This document shows positions 45,531-56,195 of a stretch of DNA of 64,000 nucleotides, one piece after another. The stretch is from Serripes groenlandicus (Eukaryota > Mollusca > Bivalvia > Cardiida > Cardiidae). Under the pieces are notes generated by a model. The model was not told the DNA's origin. It made no database searches and worked only from the letters and a program-made list of their open reading frames with translations. Every line of letters begins with the position of its first letter. Position 1 is the first letter of the stretch. The DNA is taken from assembly GCA_031761405.1 (NCBI GenBank), contig JASEVX010000003.1, positions 20,325,849-20,389,848 of the forward strand, read 5' to 3'. Made by a program: the position numbers and the translations under genes.

Positions 45531-46755
45531 AGTTCACATGCAACGAGGTTAAAAAGGCTTTAACTGACCTAAAATGTTGGAAAGGTCCATCTCATGACAA
45601 CATCACAAATGAAAATATCATATATGGTAAAACACCCACAGTGCATGCCTTGGTAGGGCTCTTTAACTCTACTACCGCGTTTTGCCTACAGGAAACTTAA
45701 TACGAATACGCGGATCTACATAGTTAAGTCTTCGTGGCGTTCATTGATTTTAAATGTGCTTTGGTAACGTATGGCACTATGCGCTTTTTTATAAACTACA
45801 TAATCTAGAACAAGTTGGAAAAGTATGGAGAATAATAAGGGATTCCTATAAAAACTTGAATTAGTTTGTCATGGCAAATGGCAAGAAATCACATCTAGTC
45901 TCGGTAAAACGCGGCGTACGCCAGGGAGGGGTCGCCTCCACCTTGTATTATCTAATCTTTATAAATGACTTACTTAAAGAACTTGAAAATTCAGTGTATA
46001 GCTTACGTCTCTATTCACCAATCGATGCTAAATGAGGGAATCCTGCGTTTGCTGATGATGTATCTGTAATTGCATTAACACATATGTATCTGAAAAATTT
46101 ACTTGACATTGTGTACAGGTTTTCCTTTAGATGGAAACTCGAAGTAAATTGTAAGAAATCCAATTTCGTTGTATTTAACAATAACAAAAAGAAAAATGCC
46201 CCTATCAAGTTGTTACTGGGAGAATCCTACATTCACGAAATTGACAGCGTTGTAGATCTCGGAATTCGACAGGATGGGTCTTTAAAACTAACAAATCGTA
46301 TTTCAGAACGCTGTCAGAAAGCTAAAAATGCCTTTTATGCAATGGCTGATCTTGGTATGTGACCTAATGCATTAAATCCATTGACTTCTGTTAAGCTGTA
46401 TAGCACAATCATTATCCCAATAGCCTTGTATGGATGCCAGCTGTGGAATAATATATCAAGTTGCGATGTACTCAAGATTAACCGTTTGCAACATTTTATT
46501 GTAAACATTATTCGGGATTTAATACCAGAACCAGGTCTGATATGTTCGAATCAATGCTTCACAGCATTGATTTTCAATAAGAAGCTAATTTTCCTGCACA
46601 AAATCTTGAGCCTTGAGAATAACTCTCTTTGCAAAAAGATTTTCATGAGAAAATTTACGCAATTCGTATTTAACCCGTCAATACGTGGTTACATTCCAGA
46701 TATATGTTCATTGTTGAATGAGTACAATTTGAATTATGAATATGTATGTAAATGA
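45531..46755 (+). pseudogene. LINE D ORF2: reverse transcriptase and C-terminal part
   Basis: TCNEVKKALTDLKCWKGPSHDNI (block 1; 45536-45605), then HALVGLFNSTT. The next blocks (GxxP..WK, IxPIxK, NYRPI) are deleted. FVAFIDFKCAL holds the first catalytic Asp near 45732. VKRGVRQGGVAS is at about 45902, and AFADDVSVIAL with the catalytic Asp pair at 46048-46059. KLEVNCKKSNFVVFNN, a YGCQLWN block (about 46420) and FLHKILSLENNSLCKKIF follow. Stops and frameshifts occur throughout. Dead element. Confidence 0.85.
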
Positions 46756-47059
46756 CGGTTGATTCCTGCCACATAAACCAGTATGGAAGCAATTTATTAA
46801 TAATGCTGTTGAGCAGTTGGAAACAAATGAGTGGTGAATGAGGATGCAATCGACTGAGTTCGTCAGGTTCAGTCGGTTGCATACATCAACCACTGCCTGC
46901 AACCTGTATGACCTCTATGGTACAGGTATAGCTGCACATAAAATAGTCTTTATGGCTAGATTGTGGGTGACTGTTGCTTCAGAAAAACCATCGTCTTGTG
47001 ATTTTATTGGCCGTACACATTTAGATGTTATCAAACACAGAATAGCGGAATGAAGCGCA

Positions 47060-47400
47060 TAATATGATAAAAAACGATTACTTTATTAGTTGCATATACA
47101 CATATATTAGCCATGAAGTATATATATATATACTGAGCTAGTGCTTGCAACCATTTAAACGTTTTTGATGATGGTTTTAGGTGCAAACCCTACATCAGTC
47201 ACCACTGTTTCAGAGTATTACTTATTTCGCCTCGAAGCGATATTATTCGCATACAAATGTTTCAACGGTCCATTTTAGATAACAAAATGACTCTGTGTAT
47301 GCGTGTATACATGGGTATATATGTATATATGTGTATATATATGTATATATGTGTATGTGTCTATATATATAAGTATATACATAGTGTGACTTCTTACAAT
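47060..47400. repeat. TA/TG-rich microsatellite zone in LINE D 3' region
   Basis: 'tatatatatata' near 47119 and alternating 'tatatgtgtatatatatg' at about 47310-47370. Simple sequence within or next to the LINE D 3' UTR. Confidence 0.7.
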
Positions 47401-47550
47401 CTGTGTAATATTATGTAGAGATTTATTTTCAATTTCCCGATTATTTTATGTATAGAAACTAGTTCAATTACGTTTTGTATTCAATTAATCTCCAAACGGA
47501 GGAAATAAAGAGAATGAATGAATGAATGAATGAATGAATGAAATGAATGA

Positions 47551-48119
47551 CACATAGCCAAATTAGCGTAGCGACAATACGTAACAAACATATACAACCA
47601 CACTTATTAACAGTTCATAACGGATAACCTAATTTGCTATCAGTTGTACAAAAAATGGTCGCGCCTCTCCCTTGAACGCCACCTCTATTGCGACACACTG
47701 GCGTCTACTGCAAATGCAACTGCATTTGGGAAAGGGTTAACTATTATGACATATAAATAAATTACTAAATGAGTCGGATCATGTGTAAGAGGTATTGTGG
47801 CGATCTGCGAACCGAGAAGACTCAAGCAATCATGTGATGAGCATTCTTTAAGAATATCTTGCAAATGTCTTGCAACTAAATGGCAATTTTGATGCGAATA
47901 TTGCTCATTCGGCCGAGTAGTGTCGCTAGGGTAGCCCAAAAACGGTATAAAATACCAGCTCTCCCCTTCTCCTTCAATCGTTTGTATTATCATGGCCGAC
48001 ACTTGCATAGCCACTTGCAACATTCGTAAGAAAATCGTAAGAAATTCTTATAATGGATTGGTATACATTTGCAATGATCGGCAGAAATTCGCAGGCACTC
48101 GCAACCATTCGTAAGGTCT
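47551..48119. other. No gene; MITE terminus
   Basis: 'gcgtctactgcaaatgcaac' plus 'gcatttgggaaagggttaac' (about 47700-47742) is an end of the 17219 MITE family. The minus-strand frame 47685-48023 is not recognised. Confidence 0.45.
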
Positions 48120-49080
48120 GTGCGAGAGCAACATATTGAATCTCAAAACCTCTGTCCGGTGTGTTTAAGACGCAAGCTTCTGTCAAGTTTATAAATACCC
48201 ATCCTCGATGAACATCCATGCCATTGCCCGGCGTGTTTATGACGCGAGCCGCCGGCAAGTTTATAAATACCCATCTTCGAGGAACCCCCGTTCCCTTTCC
48301 CGGAGTGTTTATAACACGAACCGCTGTCAAGTTTATAAATATCCATCTGCGATGAACCTCCATACCTTTGTCCGGCGTGTTTATGACGCGAGCCGCTGTC
48401 AAGTTTATAAATGCCCTTTTCCGGAGTGTTATTGACGCGAACCGCAGTAAAGTTAAAAAAAAAAATCCTCGATAAACATCCATTCCTTCGTCCGGCGTGT
48501 TTATTACGCAAACCGCTGATAAATTAAGTTAAAAAGTACCCATCCTCGATGAACATCCGTGCCTTTGTCCGGCGTGTTTATAGCACAAACCGCTGTCAAG
48601 TTTATAAATATCCATCTGCGTTACACCTCTATAATTGTGTACCGCGTGTTTATGACGCGAGCCGCTGTCACGTTTATAAATACCAATACTGGATGAACAT
48701 CCATGCCATTGCTCGGCGTGATTATAAAGCGAGACTCTGTCAAGTTTATAAATACCCACCCTCGATGAACATCCATGCCTTTGGCCGACGTGTTTATGAC
48801 GCGTGTTTATGACGCGAGATTATATCAAGTTTATAAATACCCATCCTCGGTGAACGTCCATGCCTTTGACCGGCAAGTTTATGACGCGATACTCTTGTCA
48901 AGTTTATAAATACCCATCCTCGATGAACCTCCATGCCTTTGTCCGGAGTGTTTATGACGCAAGACTCTTGTCAATTTTATAAATACCCATTCTCGATAAA
49001 CCCCCATGCCTTTGTCCGGCGTGTTTATGACGTGAACATATGTAAAATTAATGTGTATTCATCTTCGATGAATCACTCTG
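48120..49080. repeat. ~73-bp minisatellite, about 13 copies
   Basis: Unit: 'gtcaagtttataaataccc', 'atcctcgatgaacatccatg', 'cctttgtccggcgtg', 'tttatgacgcgagccgct'. The 'gtgttta' core recurs near 48161, 48231, 48305, 48378, 48496, 48574, 48646, 48789, 48948 and 49021, usually 70-75 bp apart. One unit near 48425 is shortened, and one near 48795 has a small internal duplication. The open frames on both strands arise from the repeat. Confidence 0.9.
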
Positions 49081-49502
49081 TTTCACAAAGCAAACTATTT
49101 GAGACTTATCCTTCTTGATATGTCTTTAACAAATATATTTTATTTCGCCTCCCACGAAATTCTAGCAATTTCATTGGTTAAAGCGTATCACGTGCAGACC
49201 CCCTATATTTTTATAGGGGGTGAACAAATTCCATACGGGGTGAGTAAAGTAAAAAAGTCAGTTCAAAGGTTGGTTTTCGTAAAGTGGCTCTCAAATGTTA
49301 CAAGTTACCCAGAAAGAAATGAAATGAATTGAAATAAATGTGTTCATGTTGAACCGGTGTATTTTTTAAAATAATATATATCTATTCCAATTCCTTAATC
49401 AATATTGATAGATCTTTTACTCATGACGTCATATTATGCTACCAACAAATATCAACAAGTTACAGTATAGTTCAGTTTAAAGTGGTCGACGAAATAAATA
49501 CA
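49081..49502. other. Spacer with a perfect 9-bp hairpin
   Basis: 'ccccctata' (49199-49207), loop 'tttt', 'tataggggg' (49212-49220). A related 'gaccccctatat' occurs in the foldback at 49592. No gene recognised. Confidence 0.5.
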
Positions 49503-49634
49503 TTATTGGGTTTGTTACTGACCCACTACGGAAATATAAGTTGGATGAATAGGGGGACTCGGCTATCGCCTCGCCCCATATCAATCCTACAGACCCCCTA
49601 TATTTCCGTAGTGGGTCAGTAACAAACCCAATAA
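49503..49634. repeat. Foldback element with perfect 36-bp arms
   Basis: 49503-49538 and 49599-49634 are exact reverse complements ('ttattgggtttgttactgac' outward, 'ccactacggaaatata' inward). The 60-nt centre contains 'ggcgatagccgag' on the minus strand. Absence of any mismatch points to a young insertion or to arm homogenisation. Confidence 0.9.
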
Positions 49635-49649
49635 ATTATAATAATTAGT

Positions 49650-49800
49650 TTCAACTGTTATATCAGTAGAGCGATTCAGCTGCCAGAAGAGCATTCTCTC
49701 TAATATCCATGAAATACATTTAAACTTAAACGCAATATAAATAAATCAGTGTATGACAAAATGCAGGTGAATCGCTCGACTGATATAAAACTTAAAACGT
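49650..49800. repeat. Second inverted-repeat element
   Basis: 'atatcagtagagcgattcag' (about 49659) and 'tgaatcgctcgactgatat' (about 49768) are near-perfect reverse complements about 90 bp apart. Adjacent to the perfect foldback. Confidence 0.75.
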
Positions 49801-50960
49801 ACTAGGGTGATCCAGAAGTAGATCTAAAAGGACTTTTGTTATTATGTCGACACAAATCAAGCTTTTAGAAAATATATCTGATTTTGTCAAAAGCCCACCG
49901 TTCTCGTACACACATGACAAATATTTGAATAATCGTTTGAAGAATTACATTTCTGTGAGATTATGAAAAGTGTTAAGTACCATGGGCGAAACAAGAAGAT
50001 TTAGTTTAAACAATATGTTATTAAATATTTATTTACAATATATTCATATTGGTGCATGTACATTACTAGTGAATTAATTTTGGATTGAAAAACAAGTTTT
50101 TTAAATTCTTATATGAATTCCTTTCCATAAAGGATAAATTTACTAGGTTAAAAAGTACTGGTATTGTGTCAGATAAACTATAATTTAATAATTTGACAGT
50201 AGAACTGGAAAGCGAATGATTATTGAGAGTAAGAGAGAGAGAGACAGAGATATATATATATATATATATAAGTATGGATCCTACATTAAGGCGAACATCC
50301 GTGCTAAAAAAACATACATTAAGGCGAAAGTATCTTAAGGCGACCGTATTCAGTTCGCCTTAATGTTTGAGATGTCACAGAAGTCATTTCAGTTGTTAAA
50401 ACAACATTTAAATATATCAAATAACATACAATATACTTTAAGAAAACATGACTTTGGTCGTTCTTGCTATATTAGTATAAGATATACGGGCCATTGAAAA
50501 AAGGGGGCCTATATCTCGATGCAAAAAAAGACATCACTTAAGTGCAATTCTTTTTTAGTCTTTAATTTCTCAAAAAATCTGTCGATAGTTTTCTCTTATG
50601 AACAGCACCATGACGGAATACACCTATAGCAACCTATATTTTTTTCTTGGCAAGACTTTATATTTACTTTAGCCCGAATTAATGATTAAAATTCTTTGAA
50701 ACCTATATGTTTTTAGAGATATACGCAGATTGATTTACAACATATAGCAGCGGTTATTTCGAATCAAATTGTTAACTGGAATCACAGTTTTTCATTACAT
50801 GTTTTATCATTTCAGACACAAAACGAAGCCAGAACGACTTGTGCAAGGCCATGCATTGGGGTTTCAATTGTCCATGGCTGGTCTTATTCAACAGGAGTAC
50901 TAGTAATGCAACCATTTTACTAAATACAAAAATGTTTTGAAGAAGTGTTACAATCCATTA
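49801..50960. other. AT-rich flank of the satellite; GA/TA microsatellite and 'attaaggcga' repeats
   Basis: (GA)n then (TA)n lie at about 50228-50270. 'acattaaggcgaa' occurs twice, with a third weaker copy and an inverted copy 'ttcgccttaatgt' (50290-50368). No gene recognised. Confidence 0.55.
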
Positions 50961-53900
50961 CTCGATGCAAACGACATTTAAACGCCTTTTGAGCAGATGA
51001 CTTTTGAAAATATTGCGACAAAATGGGATATTACAAATAATGTTTTCAGTCTTATCGCGTAGATTGGTTGATTCACACAGGAAGCATGTGTGTGTGAGCA
51101 GTGAGGGGTATTTAACATAAATGCTGTTGAAAACGGCCTAAAACAACCAACAACGCAATCAAAACGACCTTTGAAAACATGATAAGCAATGGCTCCTCTT
51201 ACCACACTGTTTTCAGTACTATTGCCTAGCTGTGTAGAATCACCCAAAAAGCACGAGTATGTGCACTGGGATGGCGATTGGGCATACATGCTGTTGAAAA
51301 CGGCATCAAACCCCAACAATGCAAGCAAAACGACCTTTGAAAACATGATGAGCAATCGCTGTTTTTATCACAATGTTTTCGATAGTTCATTTATAGGGAG
51401 TGTATGCATGTGTGAACGGGGTTATGGGAACAATCGTTCACTGTACCGCCGAAAGGGATTTGGCCTGCAGAGGTGCGAAGACCCGTGGACAGATATTAAC
51501 CCTTTCCCACTTGCATATATTTTATGCCACTTTCCACACTTATTTAGTCATGCAACAACTCGCTTCCAAGATCAAAACCCATACAATGCAAACAAAACGA
51601 CATGTTAAAGCATGGCGGGCAATTGCTTATCTTGTCACAATGTGTTCAGGTCTATTGCATAGCTGGTTTGATTCACCCAGGGATCACGAGTGTGTGAACT
51701 GACGGGGTGGTATGACTTGAATGATGTGGAAATCGGCTTAAAACAACCAACAATACCAACAAAACGACCTCTGAAAGCAGGACGGGCAATTGCTGCCTTT
51801 GTCACCACACTGTTTTCAGTCATATTGCCTAGCTGTGTAGAATCACCCAAAAAACACGAGTATGTACACTTTAATGGCGATTGGGTATACATGCTGTTGA
51901 AAACGGCATCAAACCCCAACAATGCAAGCAAAACTACCTTTGAAAACATGATGAGCAATGGCTGTTTTTATCACAATGTTTTCGATAGTTCATTTATAGG
52001 GAGTGTATGCATGTGGGAACGGGGTTATGGGAAAATCGTTCACTGTACCGCCGAAAGGGATTTGTTCTGCAGAGGTGCGAAGACCCGGGAACAGATATTA
52101 CCCCTTTCCCACATGCAGATATTTTATCCCACTTTCCACACTTATTTAGTCATGCAACAACTCGCTTCCAAGATCAAAACCCATACAATGCAAACAAAAC
52201 GACATGTTAAAACATGGCGGGCAATTGCTTATCTTGCCACAATGTATTCAGGTCTATTGCATAGCTGGTTTGATTCACCCAGGGATCACGAGTGTGTGAA
52301 CTGACGAGGTGGTATGACTTGAATGATGTGGAAATCGGCCTAAAACACCTAACAATACCAACAAAACGACCTCTGAAAGCAGGACGGGCAATTGCTCCCT
52401 TTGTCACAGTGTGTTCAGTACTATTGAGTAGCTGGGTTGAATCACCCAGGAAGCATGAGTATGTGAACATTCGAGTGATTTGACATATATGATGTTGAAT
52501 ACGGCGTAAAACACCCAACAATACAAACAAAGCGACCTTTGAAATCATGATTAGCAATGGCTCCTCTTTCCACACTGTTTTCAGTCCTAACGCATAGCTG
52601 GGTTGAATCACCGAGGACGCATGAGTATGTGAACAGTTCAAGTGATTTGACATATATGATGTTGAATACGGCGTAAAACACCCAACAATACAAACAAATC
52701 GACCTTTGAAATCATGATTAGCAATGGCTCCTCTTTCCACACTGTTTTCAGTCCTAACGCATAGCTGGGTTGAATCACCGAGGACGCATGAGTATGTGAA
52801 CAGTGCGTGCGATTTGATATATATTATGTTGAAAACGGCGTAAAACAACCAACAACGCAATCAAAACGAGCTTTGAAGACATGATGAGCAATGGCTCCTC
52901 TTACCACACTGTTTTCAGTCCTATTGCCTAGCTGGGTAGAATAATTAAAAAAACATGAGTATGTGCAAACAAAACGACATTTTAATGAATGGCGGGAAAT
53001 TGCTTCTCTTGCCACAATGTAATCAGGTATATTGCATAGCTGGGTTGATTCACCCAGGGAACACGAGTGTGTGAACTGACGGGGTGGTATGACTGGAATG
53101 ATATGGAAAACGGCCTAAAACACCCAACGATACAAACAAAATGACATCTGAAAGCAGGGCGGGCAATTGCTCCCTTTGTCACAGTGTGTTCAGTACTATT
53201 AAGTAGCTGGATTGAATTACCCAGGACGCATGAGTATGTGAACAGTGCGGGCCATTTGACATATATGATGTTGAAACCGGCGTAAAACACCCACCAATAC
53301 AAACAAAACGACCTTTGAAATCATGATTAGCAATGGCTCATCTTTCCACAAAGTGTTCAGTCCTAACGTATAGCTGGGTTGATTCTCCCAGGTCCTATGA
53401 GTTTGTGAACTGTGAGAATGATTTGACATAAATGCTGTTGAAAACGGCCTAAAACTCCGTACAGTGCACCCAAAACAACCTTTGAAAACATGATGAGCAA
53501 TGGCTCTTTATACCACACTGTTTTCAGTCTTATCGCGTAGATTGGTTGATTAACCCAGGAAGCATGTGTGTGTGAGCAGTGAGGGGTATTTAACATAAAT
53601 GCTGTTGAAAATGGCCTAAAGCAACCAACAACGCAATCAAAACGACCTTTGAAAACATGATAAGCAATGGCTCCTCTTACCACACTGTTTTCAGTCCTAT
53701 TGCCTAGCTGTGTAGAATCACCCAAAAAACACGAGTATGTGCACTGTGATGGCGATTGGGCATACATGCTGTTGAAAACGGCATCAAACCCCAACACTGC
53801 AAGCAAAACGACCTTTGAAAACATGATGAGCAATGGCTGTTTTTATCACAATGTTTTCGATAGTTCATTTATAGGGAGTGTATGCATTTGGGAACGGGGT

Positions 53901-55322
53901 TATGGGAAAATCGTTCACTGTACCGCCGAAAGGGATTTGGCCTGCAGAGGTGCGAAGACCCGTGAACAGATATTAACCCTTTCCCACATGCATATATTTT
54001 ATCCCACTTTCCATACTTATTTAGTCATGCAACAACTCGCTTCCAAGATCAAAACCCATACAATGCAAACAAAACGACATGTTAAAGCATGGCGGGCAAT
54101 TGCTTATCTTGCCAAAATGTGTTCAGGTCTATAGCATAGCTGGTTTGATTCACCCAGGGATCACGAGTGAGTGAACTGACGGGGTGGTATGACTTAAATG
54201 ATGTGGAAATCGGCATAAAACACCCAACAATACCAACAAAACGACCTCTGAAAGCAGGACGGGCAATTGCTCCCTTTGTCACAGTGTGTTCAGTACTATT
54301 GAGTAGCTGGGTTGAATCACCCAGGACGCATGAGTTTGTGAACGGTTCGTGTGATTTGACATATATGATGTTGAAAACGGCCTAAAACACCCAACAATAC
54401 AAACAAAACGACCTTTGAAATCATGATTAGCAATGGCTCCTCTTTCCACACTGTTTTCAGTCCTAACGCATAGTTGGGTTGAATCACCGAGGACGCATGA
54501 GTATGTGAACAGTGCGTGCGATTTGACATATATGATGTTGAAAATCAAAACGACCTTTGAAGACATGATGAGCAATGGCTCTTCTTACCACACTGTTTTC
54601 AGTCCTATTGCCTAGCTTGGTAGAATCACTCAAAATACATGAGTATGTGTAAACAAAACGACATTTTAAAGCATGGCGGGCAATTGCTTCTCTTACCACA
54701 ATGTGTTCAGGTCTATTGCATAGCTGGGTTGATTCACCCAGGGATCACGAGTGTGTGAACTGACGGGGTGGTATGACTGGATTGATGTGGAAAACGGCCT
54801 AAAACACCCAACAATACAAACAAAACGACCTCTGAAAGCAGGGCGGGCAATTGCTCCCTTTGTCACAGTGTGTTCAGTACTATTAAGTAGCTGGATTGAA
54901 TTACCCAGGACGCATGAGTATGTGAACAGTGCGGGTGATTTGACATATATGATGTTGAAACCGGCGTAAAACACCCACCAATACAAACAAAACGACCTGT
55001 GAAATCACGATTAGCAATGGCTCATCTTTCCACACTGTTTTCAGTCCTAACGTATAGCTGGGTTGATCCTCCCAGGTCCCATGAGTTTGTGAACTGTGAG
55101 AGTGATTGGACATAAATGCTGTTGAAAACGGCCTAAAACTCCGTACAGTGCACCCAAAACGACCTTTGAAAACATGATGAGCAATGGCTCCTTATACCAC
55201 ACTGTTTTCAGTCTTATCGCCTAGCTGTGTAGAATCACCCCAAAAACACGAGTATGTGCACTGTGATGGCGATTGGGCATACATGCTGTTGAAAACGGCA
55301 TCAAACCCATACAATGAAAGCA

Positions 55323-55587
55323 AAACGACCTTTGACAACATGATGAGCAATGGCTGTTTTTATCACAATGTTTTCGATAGTTCATTTATAGGGAGTGTAT
55401 GCATGTGGGAACGGGGTTATGGGAAAATCGTTCACTGTACCGCCGAAAGGGATTTGTCCTGCAGAGGTGCGAAGACCCGTGAACAGATATTAACCCTTTC
55501 CCACATGCAGATATTTTATCCCACTTTCCACACTTATTTAGTCATGCAACAACTCGCTTCCAAGATCAAAACCCATACAATGCAAAC
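55323..55587. repeat. Example of the 264-bp long satellite variant
   Basis: Begins 'caaaacgacctttgacaac'. It contains 'ttcgatagttcatttatagg', 'ctgtaccgccgaaaggga', 'gatattaaccctttcccac' and 'cttatttagtcatgcaac', then returns to the normal monomer start 'caaaacgacatgtt'. The extra 97 bp or so include 'ttaaccctttcccac', the terminus of the MITE family at 17219. Other copies are anchored at 51441, 52043, 53918, 57586, 58519, 59894, 62053 and 63592. Confidence 0.85.
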
Positions 55588-56087
55588 AAAACGACATGTT
55601 AAAGCATGGCGGGCAATTGCTTATCTTACCACAATGTGTTCAGGTCTATAGCATAGCTGGTTTGATTCACCCAGGGATCACGAGTGTGTGAACTGACGGG
55701 GTGGTATAACTTGAATGATGTGGAAATCGGCCTTAAACTGCCAACAATACCAACAAAGCGACCTCTGAAAGCAGGACGGGCAATTGCTCCCTTTGTCACA
55801 GTGTGTTCAGTACTATTGAGTAGCTGGGTTGAATCAACCAGGACGCATGAGTATGTGAACGGTTCGTGTGGTTTGACATATATGATGTTGAAAACGGCGT
55901 AAAACACCCGACAATACAAACAAAACGACCTTTGAAATCATGATTAGCAATGGCTCCTCTTTCCACACTGTTTTTAGTCCTAACGCATAGCTGGGTTGAA
56001 TCACCGAGGACGCATGAGTATGTGAACAGTGCGTGCGATTTGACATATATGATGTTGAAAACGGCGTAAAACACCCAACAACGCAAT

Positions 56088-56195
56088 CAAAACGACCTTT
56101 GAAGACATGATGAGCAATGGCTCCTCTTACCACACTGTTTTCATTCCTATTGCCTAGTTGAGTAGAATCACTCAAAAGACATGAGTATGTGTAAA
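56088..56195. repeat. Example of the 108-bp short satellite variant
   Basis: A monomer starting 'acgacctttgaagacatgat' goes straight from 'catgagtatgtg' to 'taaacaaaac'. It lacks about 60 bp that hold 'gatgttgaaaacggcgtaaa'. Copies recur, for example near 56698-56805, 59010-59110, 60725-60832, 61163-61270 and 62700-62806. Confidence 0.85.

Larger units (their letters stand above)
43201..47550 (+). mobile_element. LINE D, nearly full-length but decayed
   Basis: ORF1 (43201-44082), endonuclease (44119-45147), RT and C-terminal part (45531 to about 47050), 3' UTR, and a 'gaatgaatgaatgaatg' tail ending near 47550. Different lineage from LINE A/B: different ORF1 fold, no FRCSSHKLN block, a (gaat)n tail. 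Many stops and frameshifts and an internal RT deletion. Confidence 0.8.

Noticed and set aside
48143..49118. Open frames with repeated 'VYNTNRCQVYKYP'-like peptides
   Set aside because: Direct translation of the 73-bp minisatellite, whose length is not a multiple of three. Frames appear on both strands.
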